This document shows positions 25,460 through 37,535 of a stretch of 64,000 nt of DNA, piece by piece. The notes beneath the pieces were generated by a model. The model was not told the DNA's origin and made no database searches. It saw only the letters and a program-made list of their open reading frames with translations. This DNA is from Hydractinia symbiolongicarpus (taxonomy: Eukaryota > Cnidaria > Hydrozoa > Anthoathecata > Hydractiniidae), in assembly GCF_029227915.1 (NCBI RefSeq), contig NC_079877.1:15982851-16046850 (forward strand). Direction: 5' to 3'. Positions within the stretch are counted from its first letter, which is position 1. Every line of letters starts with the position of its first letter. Both the position numbers and the translations under genes were made by a program.

Positions 25460-28400
25460 CAGGGGCGTAGCCAGAAAAAAATTAACCTTAGTCGAAGCAT
25501 TGACCCGCAGGGTCAACATCGCACCAAAGGTGCGATATTAAGCAACTGGGGGTTTGGGGGGCGTTGTGAGCCCCCCTCAACACGTCCAGGGCGGAGCCCT
25601 GGAAGCCAACGCCTTTTTACGCCCTTTAAGCACTAAGACGCCATAAAACCGACTCTCTGAGATACACGATACACGTTAAGTATTCTGAACAATTGATCAA
25701 AGCGGGGGAATAAATGACAACATAAAATAAATTACAATATTTATTAGCAAGGTTGTAATCAAACCAGCAATAAGACAGCATAACACCATCATAATGTTTT
25801 TTATAGATTGAAAGTTATTAATGCAATAACTAAAATCTTCATTCTTCTTTCTTCATAGTCAGCACCAAAATAATGTTTTTTGCAGATTGGAGGTTATTAA
25901 AAATATAACCAAATCAAAATCTTCTTTCTTCATAACTATTAATAAAAATTTCAAAAATATAATGAAATGGAACCATGGACAAATTGAATCTAACATAAAT
26001 GAATGAATAAAAACATGGCAAGGATCAGAGTTTCATACCCAAACCATGAATGAGTGAGTCAATCAAATCAGATACATAAATATACATGTATATCTACCGG
26101 TCAAAATGACAGTAAAATGGAAAAAGGGGTGTTTACTTAATATTAGGCTAGAAATGGGGTATTTACTTAATATTAGGCTAGAAGTGGGGGTAAGTTGCTT
26201 ATTTATTTAAATTTTTTATATATACATACCTTACTTATAATACATCTTAATAAAGATTGAGATGGAAGTTAATCGAAAAAGTTGAAAAAAGAAAATGATT
26301 AGACAAAATCTAACCTGCGTGGTCCCTTGGCGGAAAACCTATTAATTATATCTTCTTTATTTATTTGAACACCCAAATGAACATGGAGTAGAGCAAGACC
26401 ATTAAACCTTTCTTCTGTCATTGTTGATCTGCAATAGTTTTTTAGTCTCCTCATTGCAGAAAAGGATCTTTCACACTCGCATGAAGTCATGGGAATAGTG
26501 GCTAAAATTCTAAGGGCCACCTCTATGTTGCTAAAGACTCCATCTGCACGAGGGAAAGCTTTAAGAGTAGCTTCAATGGAGTTTGGAATGGATTCAGGAT
26601 TTTCTTTTTCCATATTTTGCCAAAAGGTTACCCACACCTCTAGCTCATTTGAAATAGTTAAAGGGTTGGGAAAGTCGTTAAAATAGAAATTTACAAATGT
26701 ATCAAATTGATTTTTCCATGGCAATTTAGAAGAGTGTTCTTTTTCATATGCAAGAAGATGTAAAAGTTTGGATGGTATGATCACTAGACCATGACATGCA
26801 GTCACAGAATGATCAAATCGATCGTTTAGCTCAGAAATCACATGGTCAATAAGAGGGATAGTTATGGCCTTTTTAAAGTAATCTGAAACATCAGAATAAG
26901 TATAATTTGGCCTGTGTACTTGTCTTTTAGCAGTTCGAGGAACACTAACTGTTATGTTTACTTTTTGAGCTAATTCCTCTGCAAGTAAAAACCACTTTTC
27001 ATGATAGGTGTCAATACTGTCTCTAATGCAAGAAAACCTATCTTTTAAAGAATTAATTAACATTACAGTTTTAAACATGTCATTAGTCTTACTCTGTAAT
27101 AGTTTTGTTACTTCCATTGTCATGTCAAATACCTGTCTAGTAATGACCAAAGTCAAATTTTTCCAATGCATTTCTATGACTGACTGCTTTGGATACAGTA
27201 TCAGCATTAATTACCCTATTAGGGTTAAGGGCCATCTCATCAAAAGTAGCTAAAATGCCTTCAAATAAATCATTAAAAACACTCATGCCAATAATACGTT
27301 CCACCCACCTAGTGTTACAAACATCAATAATATGGGCATAATTAGGATTGTTAGTAAAGTCAGCAACATTCTTTCGTAAAAGTTTCAATCTACTTTCAGA
27401 AAATTTGAAAAAATATGTTATCTGTTTGATTTGATCCATCATGTTGCGGACATAATGTACAGAGCACGAATTACAGACAACTAAATTTAGGCGATGATTT
27501 GCTTTAAAATATGAGCCTGACAACCATTAATTTTACCAGCTACATTCCCAGCACCATCATAACATTGACCTCGACAATTCTGTTTGTCAAGAGAAAGTTC
27601 ATTCAAGGTTTTTAAAATGACCTTTGAAAGAGACAAACCTGAGAGCCCTTCACTACAATGAACAAACCTTATGAATTCCTCTCGCAAGTTACAATGTTGG
27701 TCTACAAAACGAAGTACTACTGACATTTGTTCCTTGGTAGATGTGTCGCAAGCTTCGTCACAAATTATTGAAAAAAATTTAGCTTGTTTAACTGCAGATA
27801 TTATTTTGTCTGTTATATAATCACCACAACATGAAATAATTTCATTCTGTGTTTGTGGTGAACTTAATCACTGCATTGTTTAAACAATGTATTGTCAAAG
27901 GATTATAGCAATTATAAGAGAGCCCGAATAGAATTATCCTTACAGCTGATGGCTAGCAGATGATCCTTCGGGATGAAACTTTCAGCTTCTTCGTTTCGTT
28001 TCACAGCGCCTTCATCTAATAAAACTGAGAAATCGGGATCTCTCAGTTTATTATCCAGCGTAGTTCTCAAAGAACTTGAAACTTTTTGAAGGTCGTTCAA
28101 ATTTCCTGAAGCTAAATACGACTTCACGTTTGATAACACCATCATGATTTCTTCACCTTCGCAACTTCACTGACCTTGATTTCATTTTTAATTTTTTCGC
28201 GTATTTTTATATAGCCTTATAAAGAGCGAATTTTTACCCTATCTGCGAAAGTTATTAGCCAATAGGATGCGTCCAAAATGACCATAAATGGAAGACACAT
28301 GACTTTACATGGGCATAAATTTCGCATGTAATCCTGCGAAAAAACTATCTGCGAAACAAAGTAGAGATTCAACACCTCAGCCTGCACAACAAAGTGGATA

Positions 28401-28591
28401 CTGCTAAATCCTGCAAAAACGACGTGCAAAGGCGCGAAGCTTGTGTGCGCCGCCCGGGAAAAGATTTGTGCCGATGCATAATCGGTGCGCCCATCCATGT
28501 GTTGGCGGGGGCGGTGAAAAAAACAACGTGTTGGGATGAAAAAAGTAGGTCAGTCGATCGCAGAGCCTGACTGACGCTGGCTACGCCCCTG
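25460..28591 (-). mobile_element. hAT transposon with 15-bp TIRs and 5-bp TSD
   Basis: Ends are CAGGGGCGTAGCCAG at 25460-25474 and its exact reverse complement at 28577-28591. CCGGT flanks both sides (25455-25459 and 28592-28596), a 5-bp target duplication as in the hAT5 group rather than the usual 8 bp. Length 3132 bp. It carries a broken transposase on the minus strand (26299-28145). Next to the left end is a GC-rich block with palindromic CCAGGGCGGAGCCCTGG. Exact ends and matching TSD suggest fairly recent insertion despite the frameshifts. Confidence 0.9.
26299..28145 (-). pseudogene. hAT transposase (DUF4371/ZMYM-like), frameshifted
   Basis: Pieces in order on the minus strand: 28145-27912 (N-terminal lead, FIPKDHL); about 27866-27487, open without an ATG, with QNEII and the first catalytic Asp in IICDEACDTS, and CYDGAGNVAGK; 27523-27137, with NTRWVER; and 27207-26299 (302 residues), ending in the hAT dimerisation domain with CECERSFSAMRRLK and RFNGLALLHVH. 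Frameshifts occur near 27510 and 27170, and a deletion or shift near 27890. No BED zinc finger was seen upstream. RNase-H-fold cut-and-paste transposase, now inactive unless the shifts are sequencing errors. Confidence 0.85.
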
Positions 28592-28596
28592 CCGGT

Positions 28597-29330
28597 AATT
28601 GAGTTTGTTGCTATTTGAATTTTTAAAATAATATTTTCTTGTATCCAGAGTTCTTTGAGATAATGCTCGAAAAGCGTTTTTGTAACACAACAAAATAATA
28701 ACAAATGGTTATCAATCAAACACGAAGCATGCAAAACCACTGTAAAAGTTATGTCCTTCAATTATGGTGGCACATGTAAAGCAAAATGCAATGAACTTAT
28801 GTTTCATTAGAGATATAGAAACTCGTTTATTCCGGGTGGAACCTAATTCACATTAATTAAATGAAAATCACATACGCGCTATTCTGTAACAAAGCGTATA
28901 TCTCTCTTACAGGCTCACCTGTTGTTGCATACGGACTACATTTTTTTAATTAGAGCCATTTTTTAAAAAAATATTTATGAGGGTAAACATTGCTAAAGAA
29001 ATAAACAAGATGTCACCAATGGCAAGGCTAAAATTTTACCGATTTTCTTGTCTAAAATGCATGTGGAAAATTTCTTTTTATTCGTAGAATCAATTTGTTA
29101 AATTTTGCTAAAATCGGACTGTAAAGTGAATGAAAAATGATCAGAAATTAAGAATGAAATAGGAACCATGGGAACAGTTGATTTATATACGCAAGATGAA
29201 AAAAAACACAAGGTTTGAAATAAAAACGAATATTAAGTAAATTCATTCTAAATGAAAATACAGACAAATGAGATCTGTAAGAAACGTCTGTTACAAGTAC
29301 ATGTTACGCTACGGTAAAAGCACTTCATGC
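28597..29330. other. Non-coding spacer downstream of the five-domain lectin gene
   Basis: Probably includes the 3' UTR of the gene ending at 29331. No other feature recognised. Confidence 0.45.
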
Positions 29331-31444
29331 TCAAGCACATTGGTATTTAACGATTAGATACTTGAATACGCCCCGACATGGATCACCGAAAACTCTATTA
29401 GAAGCAGCGATAGAGCATGAATGCTTTCCATTACATGCATGTGCTACTTTACCAACAGAAGAAGAAGCCGTGCATGTTGTAGTACGGTGTGAATTTGAAC
29501 CAGGACAAATACCTCTGGATAGGCGACCATAATTCGCAAATGTAATTCTGAGCTTCAGACCTGCGGGACAGCTCAAAGCTAAATTTCTGTGTTCGCAGAC
29601 CAAGCGACGACGTGTTGGTACCCTCCTAAAAAAAAAAAAATGTAACAAGAAACAAAAAATCATACTTAAGGTAGGACATCATGAAAATTAAGTACTTACA
29701 CACAGGAATGTCGCACAGCTAAATATTTGTAAACTCCATAACAAGGATCACCGAACACTCTGTTAGATGCGCCGATGCTGCATGACCTCTTACCATTACA
29801 AGCAGCACTGACTTTAGCGAAAGATGAACTTGCCCGGCATGTTGTTGTACGGTGGGAGTTTACTCCGGGACAAATGCTTGTGGAAAGACGGCCATAGTTG
29901 GCGTAGGTAATTCGGATTGCAGTACCAGTTGGACATCTCAGATTCAATGTTTTATGTTCACAGGCAATGCTTTGTGGTGGAGTTGGTCTCCTAAAATTGT
30001 GAGAAAATAGAACTATTTCGTATATGTTTTTCCAAAAATCAGTGCCAAACCCAGTGACGTTTTTGTAGTATTGAAATTCTGAGCTAGAACACTTACACGC
30101 AAGTGTGACGCACAATCAAATATTTGTAAGCGCCATGACAAGGATCACCGAAAACTCGGTTGGATGCAGCAATGCTACAAGAGCGTCTTCCATTACATGC
30201 AGCTCTAACTTTGTGGAAGGAGGATGACGCGCTACATGTTCTGTGGGAGTTTACTCCAGGACAAATATGTCTGGAAAGACGGCCATAGTTAGCGTAGGTT
30301 ATTCGAATTACGGTGCCAACTGGACATCTTACGTTTAATGCTCTGTGTTCACAAGCAACGTTCCTCGGTGGAGTTGGTCTCCTAAAATTGTGAGAAAATA
30401 TAACTATTGCGTATATGTTTTTCCAAAAATCAGTGCCAAACCCAGTGACGTTTTTGTAGTATTGAAATTCTGAGCTAGAACACTTACACGCAAGTGTGAC
30501 GCACAATCAAATATTTGTAAACGCCATGACAAGGATCACCGAAAACTCGGTTGGATGCAGCCACGCTACAAAAACGTCTTCCATTACATGCGGCTCTAAC
30601 TTTGTGGAAGGAAGATGACGCCCTACATGTTCTGTGGGAGTTTACTCCAGGACAAATACTTTTGGAAAGACGGCCATAGTTAGCGTAGGTTATTCGAATT
30701 ACGGTGCCAGCAGGACATCTTACATTTAATGCTTTATGTTCACAAGCAACGTTCCTCGGTGGAATTGGTCTTAATTATAAGAAAATAAAAGTATTAATTA
30801 TACGCTTCTCCAAAAAACAGTGCCAAAATTAGTGTCACTTTCGTAAAATCGAAATTCTGAGCTAGAACATGTTCACAAGCAACATTGTGTGGAGGAGGTG
30901 ATGCTCTTTTATAAGCCAATAAGACACGATAACAGTTACTGAACAAAATGTAGCAACTTAGCTACTGCTTCTAGAGTTATTATTTTCACGCCTACCTGCA
31001 TACAAAATTGACTGTCAGATATTTAAAGACACCAACGCAAGGGTCCCCGAATACTCCATTTGATGCTGAGACTTTGCAAGATCGTTTTCCATTACAACTT
31101 GCTCTAACTTTCTTTAAGGAGGAAGATGCTTTGCAAGTGGTTGTTAAATGCGAGTTGGTCCCACGACATACATGCTTCGAAAGTCGTCCGTAGTTCGCAG
31201 AGAGCACTGTAATAGTTGTCCCAAATGGACAACTGATGCCTAACGTTCTATGTTCACAAGCAATGCCTCTTCGTGGGATAAAACCTGTAAGAGTAGTTTT
31301 TGAAAGTTATTGTTTTTGATTAGTTATACCAGTTTAAGAAGCAAATAGAATTTTATTGTATCAGCCATGCAGTAGGTTGTTTGTATTACCTGATGTCACG
31401 TGAGATATAAAAAGTAAGCCAATGACGGAAGCCAAGATCTTCAT
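29331..31444 (-). CDS. Secreted lectin with five SUEL (rhamnose-binding lectin) domains
   Basis: Predicted exons on minus: 31444-31390 (signal peptide), 31284-30996, 30769-30488, 30381-30097, 29990-29700 and 29625-29331; total 1497 nt, 498 residues. The signal exon is 55 nt ending in phase 1; domain exons meet in phase 2. Domains span about residues 19-115, 115-209, 209-304, 304-401 and 401-498; each has CEH near its start, NYGR, FGDPC and KYL. Domains 2 and 3 lack two or three residues of the SHRTTTC motif (SHRTC). The domain-2 exon has no internal Met and uses an acceptor shifted by one codon (ATTAAG), keeping phase. The introns on either side of domain 3 are both 106 nt and differ at two positions, so this part arose by recent tandem duplication with a period of 391-397 bp. 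Domain 1 and the last domain pair with those of the three-domain gene. Confidence 0.88.
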
Positions 31445-31445
31445 C

Positions 31446-31863
31446 CTTAAAGAACATATTTACAATATCGTTTATCAAAACGTTTAGATAGACGATGATG
31501 ACGGTGCAAAATTGAAATAAAATTCTACCTATATTTATGCTACAAATTATTTGCCTTATATTTTCTAATTTCGCTTTGTTACACGCCTTTTCTAATATAA
31601 ACAAATCTTATAAGCAAAATGAGGCTCATAAATTTATTAGAAAACAAAGCAGCTAACAACCAGCCTGAAGTAACTAAACAACACAAAAACGACGGTCACA
31701 CATCAACCTAACGGAGCAAGCAAAGACATCAATTTGGTCTTCCTTAGTCAATAATTAACAAACAGCATCTAGGTAGCACCTGTTGAGTTGTGCCTGCAAA
31801 AATAACATTGAGCATCCTGCAAAATTTTGTGTTCCTTATAAAAAAGCGTATACTTTTTACTTA
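31446..31863 (-). other. Possible 5' UTR intron of the five-domain lectin gene
   Basis: A GTAAGT donor at 31864 on the minus strand and a TTCTTTAAG acceptor one base before the start ATG would define a 5' leader intron of about 420 nt. The donor is conserved in the duplicate at 23283-23715. Inference only; trans-splicing to the same acceptor is an alternative. Confidence 0.35.
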
Positions 31864-32315
31864 CCTAATTTTTAACGGAGATGCTTCCTTTTATCTTCAA
31901 CATGAAATAATGAAAATGTTTTCACTGCGACGAATATTTATTAGTTTCCAGAATGTTCCGCTCTTAACCACATTACTTTTTAGCGTCATGGATTTCCTTG
32001 TCCCCATGCCACTTTCTAATGAATATTTTAAGAGCGATTAGATTCTTCCGCTGCGTTGTTCCACTAGTAAACGACTTCACATCATTGTTGCCATGTTATT
32101 AATATTCTTAAGGCCGCTAGTCGGATAATGACGATCATAATTTAATTGCTCCCAATTTAAGGTCAAGTAATTAAGTTAAAATCACATGAGGACAACATAT
32201 TAAGATACACTTGAACCTCTACAGCAAATGGTAGTTATACAAATTTTTTTATACAAATTATACAACCTCGGTGCCAGGGCTTCCCGTTTTGTGTTATCCA
32301 CTTTTCGAGAGCTGA
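31829..32315. repeat. Upstream flank of the five-domain lectin gene, present twice
   Basis: Same-orientation partner of 23283-23715. Shares the TTTTTACTTACCTAATTTTT-like donor region and GGATAATGACGATCAT. Probably holds promoter and leader of the lectin gene. Confidence 0.6.
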
Positions 32316-34436
32316 AAGTAGTCCTAGAAACAAGATTGAACATTTCAGGCACGTGACGATGATTTTAATGAGAAAGCTCAATGCTGTAAGGAAGCAGGCG
32401 GAGATTTTTCTTGCTTTGAGTAAAAAAATTTAGGGTACGTAGAATAAATATTTAAACATTTCAAATCTGCTTTACTATTTTTATGTGAAATTTTAAAATT
32501 TTCGCGTCGCTTATCTACAATCTTGATCAAAAAATTTGAACTTGTCAAAATTGTCAATGTTTAGAGTGAATTTAGGATCTTAGGTTATTTGGTAAATTCC
32601 AAATTCTTAAAATGTTCTAATTGTTGCTGCCGTCAGCATGGCCATTTTTCACGAATTTCGGAGTCTTCGTGGGCCCCGACGTGGACTATTTTGGTGTGTG
32701 GCCGTACTAGAGAATATAATTAGCAAATTTTTGACACTGTCTGCCCGGCCTACGTGTGCAAAAAAGTATCGACTTTGCAGCCTGCCGCTGCAGAGCACTG
32801 ACTGTTTGAAAAACTGCCTTTGTCTTTATATTTTTGTCCGAGATTGTAGCGAATGTGTGGAAAATGCAAACAACATTTTCACACAAAGAAATATGCTTTA
32901 TAGAAAAAACAATACCTGGAGGGAATAAATTTTTGTGAAAAAAAATATTTGTGAATCTTGCCCTAAATCGCAAAAATAAATTCTGCGAAATTTACGAATA
33001 GTTCCCAATTCTTGAAATAAAAAAAATGCACATTCGCGAAAATTATGATTGTAAAGACTTTCTGATCGCAATAAAATTGCTTTCTGACCTACTTTGGTAT
33101 CGGAAAGATCTCTGAAAAATGTTCTCTAATTTTCAGATTTACTGTTCGTAAAATTTCTTATAGCTTTTAGATTCGTGAAAATTTGTTTTGCAAAATATGG
33201 CATTCAGTTTGAAATCGCGAAAATTCTTCCGCGAAATTCGCAATTTTCAGCCCTTCTTACCTTGTAGCAGATATGCGCTTTTGTTGTTTTTTTAGTGATA
33301 TTTTGTAGCTAAAACGTTCAATTATTATGATACTCTGTGACAAGCGGCAATGATTCAGAATTAGCTCCACTGTGGAATTTTCAAGGCACTAAAGAGTATA
33401 CTAACACCAGTTCACTGGAATGTTGTTCTTTTATGTATCAAAATAACGATGGACTGCAGATGATGTTTCCTGACATTCGGGAGAACGTATGTTTTCATTT
33501 GCAGCATTCTTACATAGGGCTTCTTCACCTATGGATTTTCATGGTCTTGATATATAAAAAGCGACTTAAATATTTATTACTCTTTCGTATTATGGAACAT
33601 CCAACAAACAGGGCTCATGTTATTAAATCTTTTCTGCTTTTCTACTGCCGGTCAATTCAACATGTTAAAAATAACAATTTGAGTTTGTGAAGATAATTTT
33701 TTCTATAAGTTGTGTAAATCAAAACAAAAAGTATATTTAGAAAGCGGAATACTTTGCATTGGGAATAAAGCAATCACCTACACGATTACTAACTATGGTT
33801 AATTTTTATTAAAATTAATGGTCGAAACTACGTGATGGAAGCAGAAATTCAATTTAATTACATCTCTAATAACTTTAAAATTACAAACCAGAACTTATAA
33901 GTATACAATTAGTTAACTGGACGGTGACCGCAGGAAACGTTTTCTCCACTTTTATAGAATTTTTTATTAAAATTAAAAACTTTTTGACAAATTCCTAATT
34001 TTGACATTTTATACCCTAGAAATATTATTAGGGGAGCCACGTAATATTTAAGAAGCAGTTTTAATTTTCTAACATATTCCTGGTTTGTTTTAGAACTCTG
34101 TTAATGTTGATTACAACCGTTTTTTCGAAAAAGGAGGGTGATTTTTCTCAGCTTGAAGAAAGGAAGTGGTTTGTGAGCCCCCCCCCCCCTAATATTATGA
34201 TTTAACCTGCTTTAACTTGCTCCTTTTTGTGTCCATTCTGTCAAGTAATTGTTGACATCCAGCGTTTTACAAGTTACAGACCAGTCTTCTCTGCATCGTT
34301 GCTGCCGAAAAGAAAGCGGTGACTTCTTTTGATAAACTTTTTGTTCACATAGACAAGTTTAAAGTTCAACGCTTAGCGTTCTTTTCTCCGATAGTCGATG
34401 AAACTGGACAATCACAAAAAAAAGAGATATCAATCA
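32316..34436. other. Stretch without a recognised gene
   Basis: A 96-residue frame at 32638-32928 and a GTG-started frame at 33337-33690 have no recognisable domain. Around 32935-33250 are decayed CGCGAAA/TTTCGCG motifs, seen again near 63320-63390, probably remnants of a palindromic MITE. Ten C residues in a row lie at about 34180. Confidence 0.45.
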
Positions 34437-34690
34437 GTATATGATTTTATGCGCGCAACATGTGGGAGAGTTAATAATCTATGTGAATTTATAATTCGGC
34501 TTATTACCGCTTTTAATTGAGACACATGCGCAACAACTGAAACTGATGAAGCTTTATAAAGAGATATTTTAAAATGTTATTAAAAATTAATCTAGAATTA
34601 TGAAACACAACTGTACACGGTACTTGTACAATTTTTTTGCATCATTTATTTTTTTGCACAATTTTTTTGCTCATTTATGGTTTCGATAGG
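34437..34690 (+). repeat. Dispersed repeat, block B copy 1
   Basis: Shares the order ATGATTTTATG, TTAATAATCTATGTGAA, TTATTAAAAATTAA and TGTACACGGTACTTGTACAA-like segments with 34925-35090; its first two-thirds also match 36895-37065. Confidence 0.65.
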
Positions 34691-34714
34691 AAATTTGTAA
34701 CGCTGTTGTTGTTG

Positions 34715-35090
34715 TTTTGAAAATTTCATTCGTAGTTTCTGATGCAAAAATAGGTCGAAATTAAAAATCGAATAAGATCTTAATTGTCCAAGTGCGTAAG
34801 GGTTAAACAATGTCACAAAAGCTTATCTAATAATTTGAGAAAATGGCAATAGGTTGATGCCATGACAATTAAATAGTAAAACGATAAAATGTAAAAAAAA
34901 AGTTGCTCAGCATAATTTTAAATGCATAATGATTTTATGTGCGCATCATGTCGCACAATTAATAATCTTATGTGAATTTTATTAAAAATTAACCGCGTAA
35001 TTCTTAAATACGAAACTGTACACCGGACTTACACAATTTTTTTCCATCTTAATTTTTTTTGATGGTTTCGCAAAGAAATCTTTAACACTA
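34715..35090 (+). repeat. Dispersed repeat, blocks A and B, copy 2
   Basis: Block A (34715-34800) contains TTAATTGTCCAAGTGCGTAA and an ATTCGTAGTTTC-like start; block B follows at 34925-35090. About 120 nt separate the blocks here, against about 10 nt in the copy at 36790. Confidence 0.65.
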
Positions 35091-36789
35091 GTATTAACAG
35101 TAGCGTTGGTCTGGAAGACTAGTTATGTATTTTTTGAAACTGTGGGTGGATTTTAACGAGCTGGTGCCAGAATTAATGTTTTTTAAACTTGGAATTTTTT
35201 TGCCTACTTTTAAAAATAGGAATACAGCGTCTATTGGTTAAACATTTGCATTTTGAAGGCTGAGGAAGTCAGTTTTGCAAGAATGCAGGTAAAATTTAAA
35301 AAAAAAATCAAGCTTTCGTCGGTAGTAACTTTAAATTTTAATAACTGCGAATTTAACCAAAATAGTCGTAAGCGTATGAAAAAATTAAAGTGAATTTAAC
35401 CGTGGAGAAAATCCACGGGTAATCACCCTTCGTTGCTCACAGCAATCATATTTGCCTTGCAGCCATCCACGAGCATTGACATAACTTGAGATCTTGAGTT
35501 TTAACATCAAGTTTAAATATATGTGTAATTATTTGTGGGCAGAATCTTTAAATTTTAGTCTCTGGAGTAATCCCCTCAACTACTTTGCCCATATCAGTTC
35601 TTGTATTGGAAATTTAATATAACATTTGGTGGGCTAACTGGATTTTTGTACGGCTTCGGAGTGGAAAGTTTCACCGTGCTAGAAGTTATAATGGCAAAAC
35701 ACAAGTTACACATAGTTACACACACCTTGATACACAAAGTTTACAAAAAGTGTCTCTTACTTTCATTGTTATTTATGTCCATATAAATGACTAAAAAGAT
35801 GAATGAAAGATTTGTTAAAGGAGAACTAACAATTCATAACAAGTTGAGCTTAGAATGAATATGAACTGTGTAATTTTTTTTATATTTGTGAGGTTTGGTT
35901 GACAAGATATTTGAGGTTAAATTAGTACTACGGTCGCCGCCATGACAGTGTCAATAAGGCCTTTCTGTTCGGTAAATTACTAACTTGTCTCACGTAATAC
36001 CGCGGGGATGTAAAAAAACGTATTCCGGATGAACGAATCAAAGGAATTTTAAACGGGAAAAACTGTCTTTTTGATTGTCTGAAAGTAATTTTTTTTATCA
36101 TGTTTTAAAATAAATATCTTCCGAGAATAAATAATTTATTACTGTCATAAATATAGTTTTGGACATAAGTTTATCACTTGAAAAATATGAGTATTACGTG
36201 TATTTGAATTTATTGTGAAATTTTTCTTGTGTTATATTTTGTATTAAAACATCTTGAAAGACGACAGGTGCTTTAATTTTCTAGTTTCAAAAACAACAGC
36301 TCAAACGCATAAGCGCAATGAGTGTACTGGAAGTGTTTTTTGTAAAGCAAAGCAAAACAAAAACAGTCTCAAAGTTGATATATATTCTCTACCTGTTTTT
36401 GCATCTTAAATTCTTGGATTTTTTTTTTCTACGAGAAAGTTTTTCTACTAGAATTTAGCTTGTCTCTTTCATCGCTCGAATCTCGCGATCAATTTAAATT
36501 ACTCTTAGAAGACGAAGAAGTGACTGAATCTTCATCCATCGTATTACAAATTCTGTTGAGTTATGTACGCGGTGTGACGTCACAAATCAACATGTACGAA
36601 CCTAGTTGACTTTTGTTTGACAATGGCGGTGACCGTTAATGTATATTTATGCCATGTTGTTTTTGTAATATGTAAGAACGTTTTAATTAGAAAAAAAATA
36701 TGTATGTTTTTTATTAGTTCTCCTTTAAAGCTTCAACAATTTCTGCTAGTGCCAGTGACTCCACTAGAATATGCATTTTTTTGTTTCTA
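35091..36789. other. Stretch without a recognised gene
   Basis: AT-rich DNA with scattered short frames and no domain or transposon end that I can support. Confidence 0.4.
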
Positions 36790-37070
36790 TTTTTCTGGTT
36801 CGAAAGATTTCAATCGTAGTTTCCAATGCAAAAGAAAGTCGAAAATAAAAAACGATTAAGATCTAATTGTCCAAGTGCGTAAAGGTTGTTCAGCAAAATG
36901 TTAATGCGTAATGATTTTATGTACGCATCATGTGCGATAATTAATAATCTATGTGAACTTTTAGTTCGGTTTATTAATGCTTTTAATTGAAACACGTACG
37001 CAGCAATTAAAAATTTGTTAAATGTTATGAAGATGTATTTTAAACAGTTATTAAAAATTAACCTTGTGAA
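36790..37070 (+). repeat. Dispersed repeat, contiguous blocks A and B, copy 3
   Basis: Block A (36795-36885, CTAATTGTCCAAGTGCGTAA) runs straight into block B (36895-37065). This is the most complete arrangement of the three. Confidence 0.65.
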
Positions 37071-37535
37071 ATTTCGTGACTTCGGCAAGCGAATTTACTA
37101 TTTTAATCCATATTTTAGAAGTATTTGTGAGAATTCTGCTTTTAGGGGGCACGTAAATTTTAGGACATTGGCTTGATATATAGATGTTTGTAATTTGTAG
37201 CTTCTGCATCTCTTTTAATAAGCGTTTAGAATACAGTTTTCAACGAGTTTTTAAAGCACCACCCGAGAGGAGTTTTTAGCAGATTTCAGTGAATTTTGGT
37301 GTACGAACGGAGAAAGGCATCTAAAGAACTAAATACACCACCTAAGACAGATGAAATCAGAAAGCTGCGTATATATTGTTTGCTTAGACGTTTAAAAATT
37401 GTGTTTTCATGTATAATAATTTGTTTTAAATCAGGTTATATTTTTATTTACGAAGTGCAAGATTTAATCGTTAAAAATGTATAGTTTGATATAGAAAAAA
37501 TATTACATTTAGTATCAGAACGTAAGCTGGAAAAC

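Noticed and set aside
25421-25636. Plus-strand frame of 71 codons
   Set aside because: Lies over the GC-rich left end of the hAT element, whose lack of stops is compositional.
27215-27240. piggyBac-like end (CCTATTAGGGTTAA)
   Set aside because: Falls inside the hAT coding region and has no partner; chance match.
28217-28761. Two overlapping minus-strand frames (93 and 130 codons)
   Set aside because: They cross the hAT terminal repeat and non-coding end; no domain, and no link to the transposase frame.
33337-33690. 117-codon plus-strand frame
   Set aside because: Starts at GTG, has no recognised domain or signal peptide, and lies in AT-rich repeat DNA.
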